From Megalobrama amblycephala (lineage: Eukaryota; Chordata; Actinopteri; Cypriniformes; Xenocyprididae): a stretch of 64,000 bases of DNA. The stretch covers positions 5,558,942-5,622,941 of the forward strand of contig NC_063063.1 in the NCBI RefSeq assembly GCF_018812025.1, given 5' to 3'. Each line of letters begins with the position of its first letter. Position 1 is the stretch's first letter. Of this stretch, positions 48,001 through 61,584 are shown one piece after another. The notes below the pieces were generated by a model. It was given only the letters and a program-made list of their open reading frames with translations, made no database searches and was not told the DNA's origin. The position numbers and the translations under genes are program-made.

Positions 48001-50616
48001 AGGTTAAGTTGACCTAAACTGCGCTCGACCATGACACAAGGACTGACCTGTAGGTGACTGAGATTGGACACATGAGTCCCACAGCACATGTTGGCATCTA
48101 CACCCTCAATGTCAATGATCCTGATGGGCCCAGCGTGGTCGTCTGGAAGACCACGGCTTCTCACCTGTTAAAAAAAAGTTAATCAAAAGTGACAGTAAAG
48201 ACATTTATAATGTTATGAAAGGTTTCTATTTCAAATCAAATGCTGTTCTTTCTATTCATCAAAGAATCCTGAAAAAAATGTATCATGGTTTTCATTAAAC
48301 TATTAAGTAGCACAACTGTTTTCAACATTAATAATCATGTGTCATAGTATATTACTGTTTTACTGTATTTTTCATCAAAGAAAATGAGCCTTGTGAGCTT
48401 AAGTGACTTCTTTCAAAAACATTAAAAATCAGCAGAGCATATTATAGTTTTTAGTTTTGAGATTATATGACATGTCTATATTTTCATTATTCCTGCACAC
48501 ATTGAATTACTGAAAATGATTCACTGAAGATAATCCAGTCATTCTGTAGTCACATGATTTGGGCTCTTCAGTGTATAATGTAACATGTTTTATTGGGAAT
48601 CAGAAGATATCTGCTGTTTTAAAGCCTGATTAGTCTTGGTTTTTAAGTGCATCACTTGCATTCCTATCTACCTGATTAGGTAAATGCAGTATTTGAGCTT
48701 TCTAAAAAAGACTAAAATAAGATTTATGAAGTTGCACACATGCCTTCTCCACAGCTGGATCATCAAGGGACAGAAGGTTGACAGTGACTGGAATGTGTGC
48801 ACGGATTTTCTCATTCACAGCAGCCTCCAAAGCCTCCATTTCCCCAGGCTTCACCGAGGCTGTGTCCAGCTCTATGCTGCTCCGCTGACGTCCCAATTCC
48901 CTGCATCATTTCATAATCAGCATGCTTTAACATTTAGAAAAATCTAATTTATTTCCAAGTCATTTAATAGATCCTACCAAAGCTCTTACCAAGAGGTAGT
49001 TTTGTATCCAAACATTGCATCAGCCAAAGCTGTGATCAAGTGTTGACCTTTAAAAAAGGACAATAAGCATGCGATAAAATCAGTTTGAGCTTTATTTAAC
49101 CCTATAAATCCTACCGTATCATATTTGATTCGCAAATTTCTATGGGCTCTAAATTATAAACATGATCAAAACTTGAAAAAAAATGGTCATATACAATCTA
49201 GTACATACCTTCTGTTATCTGATATATAGGTTATAGTTTTTTAGTATGTAAAAGGTCTTTTAGTATAATTCTAAAAATTTTAGGTCATGGCACATGCATC
49301 TTTTTGTGTTGAAACTGTGAATTTGTTAGGTTTACTTGATACATACATAATCTTTTAGAAAAATCCTGTTGAAACGTGAGTATCGAATATGATGCATAAG
49401 GCTTATTTGTACATCATCTTAATACATATTACTGGGAGATATAGAGAGATGTTTGATATTTATATGCATTTTATGTAAGTAGTCTGCTATACTGTTATAA
49501 AAATCTCATTAGTTTACATTACAAGATACCAGAATTTCATCTTTTTTGGCCATATGAATATCAAAACTGCATCAAATTTGCTCAGTTTGGACATCTGAAC
49601 AAAACTTAGGTGCCTTACCCCTTTTTTTGGGCTTCATATGAGCTTTATAATCATAGTATATGAACCATAAAAGCTTTTAAATGTTTTTTAGATATATATT
49701 TTTATATTTTTGTCTAAATAAACTGTTCATTTAAAAATAAAATTAGATTTTTCTGACTATTATTTCATATGTCATGTTTTACAGGATTAAAGGAACAGTT
49801 CTCCCAAACACATTCCTTCCTTCCTCACCCGAATGCTGCTGCATGTGGTCAAACCTTCGCTGCCAGTCCAGTTTGATGTGGACCTCCTGACCCTCCTCCA
49901 GAGCAGAGCTGATGAAATGCACTGCATCTGGACCCTGTCTCAGCACACGCAGGACTGGGACACCTCCGACCGTCCCATGATCATCAGGCTGGGAATGAAG
50001 AAAAGACTTCAATCTCAAATCAAGCTCATGCAATACAAATATATATTCAGGGATTGTTCAGACATTGCATCTTGATACCTGCAAGGCATGAGATTAGAGA
50101 AAGAAAACTCACCTGTCCTCCACCCTCTGGAAACAGAACCGTGTCTTTCAGTTTCACATTAAAGCCCTTCAGCTTTTCTTTTTTTCCATTACTCTCTAGT
50201 TTTAATTCTGCAGGCACGCAAGACACGACAGACGTGTCCAACTGTAAAAGGCAAGTTGACAAAGAAAATGGACATGGATTTTGTGGTTTTAATGTATATG
50301 TAGCTGACCTAAATAGTCCCGAAGTGACAAATGCATTTTTATACAATATTAAACTTGCACTCTTGATTAATATCAAAATGTGTACTAATTATACATGACT
50401 TGTATGTGGAGAAGTACAATCTCTGCAGCTGTCACTGCTGGACATGTGCTGTCATTGAATAATACATTCAGTGTTTACACATTCAAATATTTCTCCTCAT
50501 TCTCTGCTCTGGCGGTACATGAAATGTCAAAAATCTAAAAAATAAAATAAAATAAAATAAAATAAAAAGTCACATACCTCCTGCATATAACTGTCCCTCT
50601 GGCACTGAAAAGCCAT
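44284..50616 (-). CDS. aarsd1: Alanyl-tRNA editing protein Aarsd1 (AlaX-type), 12 exons
   Basis: Exons on the minus strand: 50616-50578, 50241-50113, 49988-49829, 49047-48990, 48900-48744, 48164-48048, 47923-47793, 47720-47654, 47562-47471, 45312-45258, 45185-45091, 44422-44284. They sum to 1239 nt, 412 aa plus TAA, the same length as human AARSD1. It starts MAFQCQRDSYMQE. The N-terminal part has FPEGGGQ (aa 50-56). The zinc-binding editing motifs are HSGQH (H108, H112) and CCGTH (C208, H212). The C-terminal half resembles the AlaRS C-terminal extension (KGAGKAGRYQGKA). Free-standing AlaX proteins hydrolyse Ser (and Gly) mischarged onto tRNA-Ala in the cytosol. The exon 5 donor reads AAG|GCATGT, giving a GC-AG intron. 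The alternative GT six bases on would add two residues not present in human. Intron 9 contains three transposon copies. Confidence 0.95.
44590..45003. repeat. Repeats in aarsd1 intron 11
   Basis: 44590-44720 carries AACCCAACGGCTGGGTT-type inverted motifs of an old MITE. 44968-45003 is an (AAT)n microsatellite. Confidence 0.7.
45507..45760 (-). mobile_element. MITE family with CTGGCAG core, copy E, truncated
   Basis: It starts GGGCGTTTACACAACACCA and reaches the core TCGCCAACTACTGGCCTGGC near 45727, then is cut off by the next element. In aarsd1 intron 9. Confidence 0.75.
45768..46430 (+). mobile_element. Cyprinid-type interspersed repeat in aarsd1 intron 9
   Basis: It runs from GTGCCGGGGGGTGAAAACTT to about GGGTATGTAAACTTTTGA. 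Both ends carry variants of ACTTTTGA/TGAAAACTTT, and the interior includes CCTCAGTTGTCCTCAGTGTG. I recognise it as an abundant fish repeat. Its class is uncertain; no coding capacity. Confidence 0.6.
46435..47366 (-). mobile_element. TTAA-type DNA element, copy 2, with TTGA target duplication
   Basis: Both ends read AGGTGCCATTGAA (the right end in complement), and the flanks are TTGA at 46431-46434 and 47367-47370 rather than TTAA. The interior is colinear with copies 1 and 3 in reverse orientation. In aarsd1 intron 9. Confidence 0.87.
48175..48560 (+). mobile_element. Partial copy of the palindromic MITE family, aarsd1 intron 5
   Basis: AGTGACAGTAAAGACATTTA and TCATCAAAGAATCCTGAAAA match the interior of the element at 39315-40035. 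Ends are missing. Confidence 0.6.
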
Positions 50617-51001
50617 ATTTCAGCAAACGAAAAGTAAAAGTGATCACTATTTGCTACAGTAAACACCACCGAAATTTAAGACACAACAATTGATTTTCAA
50701 AATAAAAGTCTCTTGATTAAACATAGTTTTTATTTAATTTTTCCCTTAAATATGTATGTGTGAAAATATCTATATACACAAATCATGTAACGTAATTTTG
50801 TATAAATGTAAGACATTTTGCCTTAAAGCTACTTCAATATTTTTTTGTGAAGTTAAGTTCAATGTATAAATAATTAATTTCATAAATAATTAATGATTTG
50901 CCATAACTGGATAGTAGATCGTGTATTTTATTTCAGAGGAAATAAAATTCCACTAAAATTAATAGTATATAGTATAATAGTAAAATAGTAAAATTAATAG
51001 T

Positions 51002-51083
<82 letters not shown>

Positions 51084-51540
51084 CTAGTACATGTTGTGTC
51101 AAAGAAACTTCTATGCACAATGAAGACAAATATATAAGCTATTTGTTTTTTTTATATTTTTACAGTTTTGTGTGAGGGGCCACTCACATTCTTAACCAAC
51201 AGGTGGCGCAATTGGCCAAAAATAACTTATAATCTAATCTAAAGTATTTAATGAAAATAATTCAACTGAGTGTTTTAAATGCGGCATACGAGCGTAATAC
51301 TGTTCACTACTCATATTACGTCAATACGTGTGTTGAATGCTTGCCATGTGTATTTGATATATTTATTTTACAGCCTAGATTTCAGGGAATATTATTTATA
51401 TAAGATAAGAATAAAGCAATAAGTCATTTAAGGGCACGGCCTATGGCAGTAATTTTCTCAGCAATCAACAAAACAATCAATAATTGCATCCAACTGCAAA
51501 CAACAGCCCATTAACTGTGAAATGAATATGGCACGACTTC
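50617..51540. other. 5' flank of aarsd1 with a (TA)n array
   Basis: AT-rich, with (TA)n at 51005-51079. The aarsd1 5' UTR and promoter are expected in the first few hundred bases, but no clear motif was found. Confidence 0.4.
51005..51079. repeat. (TA)n microsatellite
   Basis: About 37 uninterrupted TA units. Confidence 0.95.
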
Positions 51541-51866
51541 GATTTTCCCATTCTCATCCGCCCCCGAACTCACTCACTCACCCCACCCACCCCAAAATGA
51601 GGTCTCGCCCCGCCTTCAGGTTGGTCAGTGATCACCCAAACCCTAGAAAACTCTATCGGTGACCTACGTGCTTCTGTCACCAATAATCCATCAACTTCAC
51701 CAACTGATTTCTATGCAACTCCCAACAGAACACATGCGTGGTGAGTGAGCTGCCTAGAGCAGCGGAGCTTCTTCAAGACGTCTTCAGGCGCTTTCACAGT
51801 GACTTATTCCAGATGAATCTCAAAGCACACGCATCCTGTGGGTTTGTGGAGATGAGCGCTCGTGGT
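51541..51866 (+). promoter_or_regulatory. Possible promoter and first exon of an unidentified plus-strand gene
   Basis: This is a GC-richer stretch with CCGCCCCCG, CCCCACCC and GCCCCGCC boxes (51558-51615). Two good donors follow: ATGCGTG|GTGAGT near 51741 and CGCTCGTG|GTAGGT near 51864. The open frame from 51738 has no recognisable similarity. A first exon, possibly non-coding, with a long intron running past the window end is an inference. It could also be a distal aarsd1 promoter. Confidence 0.35.
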
Positions 51867-53365
51867 AGGTTTCCGGCTGCATTAAACAATCTGTTCAATT
51901 CCAGGGGTTTTCATGTAACCGCCTGAACGTTCGAACGCGTTTGAGATTACAGCGTTACAATGTTTCATCATCTGTTGATCATCGCAACTTTCTGCTGGCT
52001 CTGAATGCGTACAGTTGCTTTTGCCCTGATGCATGCTAGAGCTGCTGGTTTAATGTTGTTGTCCCATCTGTTGCGAATTCATCATGACTTGTATGTATAT
52101 ACGACGTGGAAATGTTTTATTTATGTTGTATTATTGATTGGTGGGGATGATATTGTGACCTCAAAGGTTGTAATCTTTCTCATGATGCCAGTGTTAGCCT
52201 AGCATCTTACGACTTCTTCTTTTTCTGAGGTACTTTGAGGTAAGACCAAAGAGACTGATTCTCCCCGTATAAATTCGTTGGAAATGTCAGGCCTTGGCTA
52301 CAGGTTACTGTTCCATGCTATCGTAGATGGAAAATCTGTTAATATCAGGGAATTGTGATCCTCCTGGCCCGCAAATTCGTCGTCTTGTGGGAACTCTGTA
52401 ATATTAATATTAGTAATGTGAATGTTTTCACATTGGTTTAATTTGTTTTTTAAGTTTTTTTATATAACATTTTCAACCCAAAATCTGATTTAATGACTCT
52501 ACAATCATAAAAAAAGTTCTACAAAGTTTACAAAGAAGTATGAATGGACCGATATGTTGAAACTAAAAATTATTATGTTCGTGGCCGATATTTTCAATTA
52601 GCTAATTTTGTCCAAAGAAAGGCATCATAGCATTAAGTATAAAGGATATTTTGAAGGGTTATAAAATTATTGGTGTTATTAAAAATGAAATTTAAGTGAG
52701 TGATGTGTGATGGAAAAAATAATCGGTAACAGTTTACGATGAGGTTCAGTTCGTCACCGTTAGCTGCATGCATTAAGTATCAGAAACTAACAAAAACTGT
52801 AGTTTAGTTTATTTGTTAATGTATTATGAACAAACATGAATTAACTGAACAATAGTGTCAAAAACATTAACCTAGATTAAAAGGTTAGTTCACCCAAAAA
52901 TGAAATTTCTCTCATGTTGTTCCAAACCCGTAAGACCTTCGTTCATCTTCAGAACACAAATTAAGATATTTTTTGATAAAAATCCAAGGTTTTTTTTTAA
53001 TCCTCCATTAAAAGCAGTGAAATTACCACATTCAAGGTCCAGAAAAGTAGTAAAGACATCGTTAAAATAGTCGACATGACTACAGTGGTTCAACCTTAAT
53101 GTCACGAAGCGGCGAGAATACTTTTTGTGCGCAAAAACAAAAATAATGACTTTATTCAACACATTCGTCTCTCCCGTCATTCTGCTATGCTATTTACGTT
53201 GCAGAGCTTCCACACAAAAAGTATTCTCGTAGCTTCATAATATGAAGGTTGAACCACTGTAGTCACGTTGACTACTTTTTCTGAACCTTGAATGTGGTAA
53301 TTTCATTGCTTTCAATTGAGGATATCAACAAATATCTCATAAAAAGGTAATTTTGTGCATTTTAA
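51867..53365. other. Non-coding sequence after the possible first exon
   Basis: 51867-52870 shows no recognised gene or repeat. About 52877-53300 is a partial TTAA-type fish element starting TTAAAAGGTTAGTTCACCCA, without its right end. Confidence 0.5.
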
Positions 53366-54334
53366 AGGTGCCCTCGAATGAAAAATTTAATTTATCTTGG
53401 CATAGTTAAATAACAAGAGTTCAGTACATGGAAATGACATACAGTGAGTCTCAAACTCCATTGTTTCCTCCTTCTTATATAAATCTCATTTGTTTAAAAG
53501 ACCTCTGAAGAACAGGCGAATCTCAACATAACACCGACTTTTACGTAACAGTCGGGGTGTATGCCCCCAATATTTGCATATGCCAGCCCACGTTTCCAAC
53601 ATTATAAAAGGCATTAGACAAGGGCAGCCAGTATTAACGTCTGGATCTGTGCAGAGCCAAATCATCAGACTAGGTAAGCAAGCAAGAACAACAGCGAAAA
53701 ATGGCAGATGGAGCAATAATAACTGACATGATCCATGATATCATGATATTTTTAGTGATATTTGTAAACTGTCTTTCTAAATGTTTCATTAGCATGTTGC
53801 TAATGTACAGTTAAACGTGGTTAAAGTTAGCATCGTTTCTTACTGTATTCACGGAGACGAGCCATCGCTATTTTAATTTTTAAACACTTGCAGTCTGTAT
53901 AATTCATAAACACAACTTCATTCTTTATAAATCTCTCCAACAGTGTAGCATTAGCCGTTAGCCACGGAGCACTATCAAACTCATTCAAAATCAGAAGTAA
54001 ACAATATAACAGTATACAATACTCACATAATCCGACGCATGCATGCCGCATGTATGACGAACACTTTGTAAAGATCCATTTTGAGGGTTATATTAGCTGT
54101 GTAAACTTTAAGGCACTGTTTAAGGCAAGCGCGAGCTCTGTGGGCGTGGACCACGGGATTTAAAGGGGCCGCAGCATAAAATCGGCGCGTTTATAATGAT
54201 GCCCCAAAATAGGCAGTTAAAAAAATTAATAAAAAAAAATCTATGGGGTATTTTGAGCTGAAACTTCACAGACACATTCAGGGGACACCTTAGACTTATA
54301 TTACTTCTTTTAAAAAACATAATCTAGGGCACCT
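53366..54334 (-). mobile_element. TTAA-type DNA element, copy 3 (969 bp)
   Basis: Flanked by TTAA (53362-53365 and 54335-54338). Ends AGGTGCCCTCGAATG and, in complement, AGGTGCCCTAGATTATG. Same orientation as copy 2, opposite to copy 1. Confidence 0.9.

Positions 54335-56105
<1,771 letters not shown>

Positions 56106-56172
<67 letters not shown>
56106..56172. repeat. (TA)n microsatellite, right of the inserted element
   Basis: About 33 TA units followed by a T-run. Confidence 0.95.
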
Positions 56173-56177
<5 letters not shown>

Positions 56178-56350
56178 TTTTTTTTTTTTTTTTGTTAAAT
56201 ATATACATGTATATGTAGGCCTATTTTATATATACATAACAAATACATGTATATAACACATACATGTACATAACAAACATACAGAGTATACACACATATA
56301 TTATGTAAACACAAACTACTTAGTTTGGATGTGATTAATTGTTTGACAGC

Positions 56351-56490
56351 ACTAACTGACATCGCCAACTACTGGCCTGGCAGCAGAACACAGCGTTTTA
56401 GACGGATCCATGTGAACAGGGATAGATTTCACATCGCTGTCATCTGTACATGGAAAACGTAAAGGAAAACCGTTTCTGTTTTTAGTTGTT
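56351..56490 (-). mobile_element. MITE family with CTGGCAG core, copy F, fragment
   Basis: It begins at CATCGCCAACTACTGGCCTG and continues to AAACCGTTTCTGTTTTTAG. The other half is absent, replaced by AT-rich sequence with a GTGATTAATTGTTTGACAGC repeat motif. Confidence 0.7.
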
Positions 56491-57475
56491 GAGTCTTCCA
56501 CTTCAAAATGTCACATTTATTTAATGTTACTTGCTGTTTCTTTGTAATTATTTGAGAAATTGCTAGCAATTTCAGAGCAATTTCATTTTTTCCTATTTTC
56601 TGTCTTTATTCAGGTAGTTCTTTTTTTTTTCAGTGTGTGTATTAGTGTTACTTCCAGTGTAACAACAGACAAATGAAAAAAATAACAATACTATTGTGTT
56701 TATTCTGTTGTGCTAATAATAATTCTTTTAAAGGAGTATAACATTTTAATAAAGTTGATTTCTTTGTTTAAAATCCTAATGGATTTTCTCCTATTCTAGA
56801 AATGTTCAGGCTGATTTCTCATAAAGTGCAATACTTTGTACCTGTCACAGCAGCATTGACTCTACCAGTGGTGTGGGGTTGGGGTCTTTTTGACAGACCA
56901 GTGGCAGACTGGATATGCAAGGCAAATTTTAGATATTAGATATATATTTAACAATAAAAAATATTAACATCTTTTTTTAATTTAGTTGCGTTAAATCACA
57001 AGATTCTCAGCTGACGAGCATTTGCTTAACAAGCAAATGTTTAGACTTCAGATAATAAGGAAATCTGTAGTAATCTGTGTATATTTAGAGATCTGCTGTT
57101 TTACATTAGGGAAATTCCTCAGCCAGATCAATAACTCTACTTTGTGGCTTACAGTCATTTTTAGAATGGTTATCTTGATGCTGTTATAGAGGGAAAAATA
57201 TTTAGATGTCAGTGAGAATGTTTAACTAAATGAAGCCTGAAGGTTTTTTTTTTTTTTTCATTGCATGACATTTTCCCCTTGCAAGTAAAGTTTCCTTTGT
57301 TTTACAATTGCTTCCTTCTATGTGAGTGGAGCCAAACATTGTGTTGATGTGATAAATAACATCTAGTCTGTCTTCCTGGTTCCTCACTTATCTGAGTCTT
57401 TTCCTGTCATTGCTCACCTTAAAATTTCCTTCTTCTTTTCTATTGTTTATTTTTTTTTGATCAACTGGCATTTTG
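56491..57475. other. AT-rich non-coding sequence
   Basis: No gene or well-bounded repeat recognised. Confidence 0.4.
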
Positions 57476-57479
57476 TTAA

Positions 57480-58765
57480 AGGTGCCCTAGAACCAGTTTT
57501 TACAAGATGTAATATAAGTCTAAGGTGTCCCCTGAATGTGTCTGTGAAGTTTCAGCTCAAAATACTCCATAGATTTTTTTTAATTAATTTTTTGGGGCAT
57601 CATTAACTAGGGCTGGACGATTATGGCCTAAAATCAAAACCTCGATTAATTGAACATTTTACCTCGATTACGATTAATGAACGATTATTTTATTTCTGAT
57701 TTTTTTTTTTTTTTTTTTTTTTGCCCTCATAGTTCACTGACAAGGTTTGTACTGTAAATAGCCTATGATTGACTATTAAGGTGGGATATTTTTTTTCCTG
57801 TTGAAAGAGTGATCTGACATCATAGCTCACTATCAGCAGTTATTTTATCTATGGTTTGTAACATTTCTTACAGGTTTCTGCTTGTTGTAAATCAGATAAA
57901 TTAGCACAGTACCAGTAGTGATTGCGTGTGTGAATTAGTCATACCGTCTCTCTATTAATTGTGAAGCTGTGGGTTGTAAATAGTTCCTTCAAAAGCAGAA
58001 AAAATATATGCTGCAACTTTTAAGTTTCTAAGCTATTTTAGTGATAAATCACAGGACAGCGCTGACAACAAGTTTCTGCGTTCCTCTGTGTGCGCGCGAT
58101 CTTCACGTTTTGCGCAGCTGTTTGTATGAGTGTTCGTGCCACATGCAGCTGCGCGAGCGCGGCATAGATATATGTATATATAGATATATGTGTATATATC
58201 TATGCGAGCGCGGTAGCTCGATATAATAATACACATCCGATCGTCTAATCGCTCGAATGTCCAAACCATAAAACAAATACAACTGACAAAGTTTAGTCAA
58301 GACGCAAGGCTCACCGCTCGCGCGCCATCACTATGTGTTGAACCAGCGTTCACCTCCGTGTTTTGCTTTTATGCCACTGACTGGACTGGGCGGAGTCACG
58401 TGGCTACACACGCAGTTATGTTTTTAAGGGGGAAGTATTAACAGGATTAAAAAACCGAAATAACCGACATGGGAAAATTACGTCGGTTAGAGGTTCTGAA
58501 TTTCGGTTTCGATTACTTTTCGATTAATCGTCCAGCCCTATCATTAACTATGCACCGATTCAGGCTGCGGCCCCTTTAAATCGCACGATCCCTGCCCCCC
58601 CCAGCTCTCGACTATAATACAGTGCATTCACAAAGTTCACACAGCTAATATAACCCTCAAATGGATCTTTACAAGATGTTTGTCATGCATACTGCATGCA
58701 TGCGTCGGATCATGTGAGTATAGTATTTATTTGGATGTTTACATTTGATTCTGAATGAGTTTGAT
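57480..58765 (+). mobile_element. TTAA-type DNA element, copy 4, truncated and interrupted
   Basis: It starts after TTAA (57476-57479) with AGGTGCCCTAGAACC and follows copy 1 to GGGGCATCATTAAC, where a hAT element is inserted. It resumes at 58549 (TATGCACCGATTCAGGCTGC) and fades out near 58765 without the second terminus. Confidence 0.85.
57608..58540. mobile_element. hAT element, 933 bp, nested in TTAA-type copy 4
   Basis: The ends TAGGGCTGGACGATTA and TAATCGTCCAGCCCTA are inverted repeats. The 8-bp duplication TCATTAAC is exact (57600-57607 and 58541-58548) and reconstitutes the host element. No transposase frame. Confidence 0.93.
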
Positions 58766-59239
58766 AGTGCTCACACACAGTTTCCGCCAATCTCTTGTTA
58801 AACTTAAGTACCTATAGAGTAGTATAGCATCCTTCATATCGCCGAAAAGTCTTTAGTTTTACCATTATATAAGATAAATACGCTGTACCGAGTCTTTCCG
58901 AAAACAGCCGAGCGCCTGGAGGCATGTCGTGTGAGCGGAGATAGAGTGACAAGCTGTCACGAGCACGCGCAGCTTTTGTGTAGAGATCGTCTGCAAGCTA
59001 TCAATGGTCAGCTAATTTTAAACACAATACATCATCGCATTATCCATGGATAACTTTTGAATCACTATAATGAATATAGCATATAGTGAATGATGAATAA
59101 TGAATTTATGAATTCACTACATTCGTGTTGTTTACATTATATGCACTTAGGTGCCTATTGCCAACAAAACAGACATTTGATGCAGTTTTACTCACCACCT
59201 GTGGTTCCGACTCATGACCGGGATCATTATCGCTTATTT

Positions 59240-60601
59240 TTTCCTATTTTAAAGAGTAATCTGACATAGTTCACTTTCAGCAGTTATTTTATCTATGGTT
59301 CGTAACATTTCTTACAGATTTCTGCTCGTTGTAGCCTAAAACAGATAAAGATAAATTAGCACAGTACCACTATGTAAAGAGAGCGATTGCGTGTGTGAAT
59401 TAGTCATACCGTCTCTCTATTAATTGTGAAGCTGTGGGTTGTAGATAGTTCCTTCAAAAGTAGAAAAATATATGCTATAATAAGTTTCTAAGCTACTTTA
59501 GTGATAAATCACAGGACAACGCTGACAACTAGTTTCTGCGTTCCTCTCTGTGCACGTGATCTTCACGTTTTGTGCACTGTTTTTATGAGTGCTCGTGTCA
59601 CAATGCAGCTGCGCGAGCACAGTAGCTTGGAATAATATACATCCAATCGTTTAAAATCGCTTGAATGTCCAAACTGGCAAACCTTAAAACGAATACAACT
59701 GTTTAGTTTAGTGAAGACGCAAGGCTCACTGCTCACGCGCCATCACTATGTGTTGAACCGGCGTTCACCTCAGTGTTGCTTTTATGCCACGGACGGGGCG
59801 GAGTCATGTGGCTACACACGCGGTATTATGTTTTTAAGGGGGAAGAATTAAAGGTCCCGTTCTTCGTGATCCCATGTTTCAAACTTTAGTTAGTGTGTAA
59901 TGTTGTTGTTAGAGTATAAATAAAATCTGTAAAATTTTAAAGCTCAAAGTTCAATGCCAAGCGAGATATTTTATTTAACAGAAGTCGCCTACATCGAACG
60001 GCCAGTTTGGACTACATCCCTCTACTTCCTTCTTTAATGACGTCACTAAAACAGTTTTTTGACTAACCTCCGCCCACAGGAATACACAAGAGTTGCGTTT
60101 GTAGAGTATGTTTGTCGCCATGTCGTCGAAACGCTGTTATTTTCATCCCGCAGTCCAATCACCGGGTCTGATTCCGGCTCAAATTGATAGGGTAAAATTA
60201 AAGACATGTTTACAATAACACTGAGCGCGTGCATCTCCACGTTATGGTAAGAGGCGTGACCTTTCCGGGCAAGGAGCGCTAAGCTGCTGTCGAATCACAA
60301 CACAGGAACCGCTGGCACAATCAGAACTCGTTACGTATTTCTGAAGGAGGGACTTCATAGAACAAGGAAGTCATCAGCCCGTTTTTATGACAGTGGAAAC
60401 AGCGGTATACAGATAAGTAAATTATGTGAAAAATACTGTGTTTTTTTACACGCGAAACATGAACACATGTTATATTGCACACTATAAACACAATCAAATT
60501 AACAGGATTAAAAAAACGAAATAACCGACATGGGAAAATTGCGTCGGTTAGAGGTTCTGAGTTTCGGTTTCGATTACTTTTCGATTAATCATCCAGCCCT
60601 A
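59240..60601 (+). mobile_element. Second copy of the 57608-58540 hAT family, 5'-truncated and interrupted
   Basis: From about 59260 it is colinear with 57800-58540 (CAGCAGTTATTTTATCTATG, GTCATACCGTCTCTCTATTA) and ends ATTAATCATCCAGCCCTA. A further element is inserted at 59852-60498. Confidence 0.8.
59852..60498. mobile_element. TTAA-target insertion, 647 bp, inside the second hAT copy
   Basis: TTAA is duplicated at 59848-59851 and 60499-60502, and removing the insert restores the hAT sequence seen at 58438-58450. It begins AGGTCCCGTTCTTCGTGATC and ends TATAAACACAATCAAA. No long terminal inverted repeat was seen by eye. Confidence 0.75.
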
Positions 60602-61200
60602 TTGGGAAGCAAGGTTATCTTTCCCTCACAACCAAAAACACACTTCTTTGGTGACATTGTTGATTTCGTGGTCTAAAAACAAAGTGACAAATCTTTCTTG
60701 AGCAAGTTCTGTGCAGCTCTGCTGATGACTTCCTTAAAGCCGAACGAAGCGCGTTGATGGGCGTGCTCTTGCTCTCTCGCTCTGGTCGAGGTGTGCGCAC
60801 GCGCTCTTCCTGGAGAAGTGCCCGTACAAGGAATTCCAACCATTCTGATGTCACACAGGCACATACTTGGAAAAAAAAGACCCCGAAGTTCGTGAGGATT
60901 TGAAAGAGTATTTTTGGCACAGAAATACTCCGTCATACGTCCAACTCGTGTTTTGAAACTTTGGCCATGTTTAGCACGAGAATCCAACTCTTTAACAGTG
61001 TAAATAAGTCAGAATGCATGAAACAGCATTTATACCACCCCTTTAAAGAGACCATATTATTCCCTTTTACAAAGTCCTGAATTTGTTTTTGGGGTCTACT
61101 AGAATAGGTTTTCATGCTTGAATTTTTTTTTTTTAAAAAAAACATCAATTTTTCACATATTTTACATTGCAGCATCTCTCTTCCCAGTCTGTCAGTAACT
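60602..61200. other. Repeat-like sequence without clear borders
   Basis: It holds GC-richer stretches with chance open frames on the minus strand (60615-60987) and CTTTAAAGAGACCATATTAT, which resembles repeat ends. It is probably a decayed mobile element. Confidence 0.4.
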
Positions 61201-61584
61201 GGCTGCGTCCGAAATTGCATATTTCTCTACTCTGTGGTAGGTGAAAAACAGAATGTGACAAAATGTCTGAATTCACAGTACTCATAAAAGAGTAGGCAAA
61301 AAGTACCCAGATAACCTACTAATTCAGGCAAGATTCTGAAGTGTACATATGATGGACACATTACTATCCCATGAGGCCATGGGGGAGGATTTGTGAATGG
61401 CAGTGAAGCTACGGAACTGACGCTGGTAGGTCACATGATAAGGGCAACATGGTGAATGTAGTATGTCCAGATTACATTCCTACTACACGCATTCATACTA
61501 TATAGAACATACTTTTTTAGCGGTCGTGAAGTAATTACTTATTTCAAATACGTACCTCGAGAGTATGCAATTTTGGACACAGCC
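61201..61584. mobile_element. MITE with GGCTGCGTCCGAAAT termini
   Basis: The left end GGCTGCGTCCGAAATTGCAT and the right end ATGCAATTTTGGACACAGCC are complementary with two or three mismatches. The interior (TAGTATGTCC, ACATACTT) is typical of a short fish DNA element. Confidence 0.85.

Noticed and set aside
60615..60987. Two 100-codon frames on the minus strand
   Set aside because: They overlap in different frames within repeat-like sequence and lack any recognisable motif.
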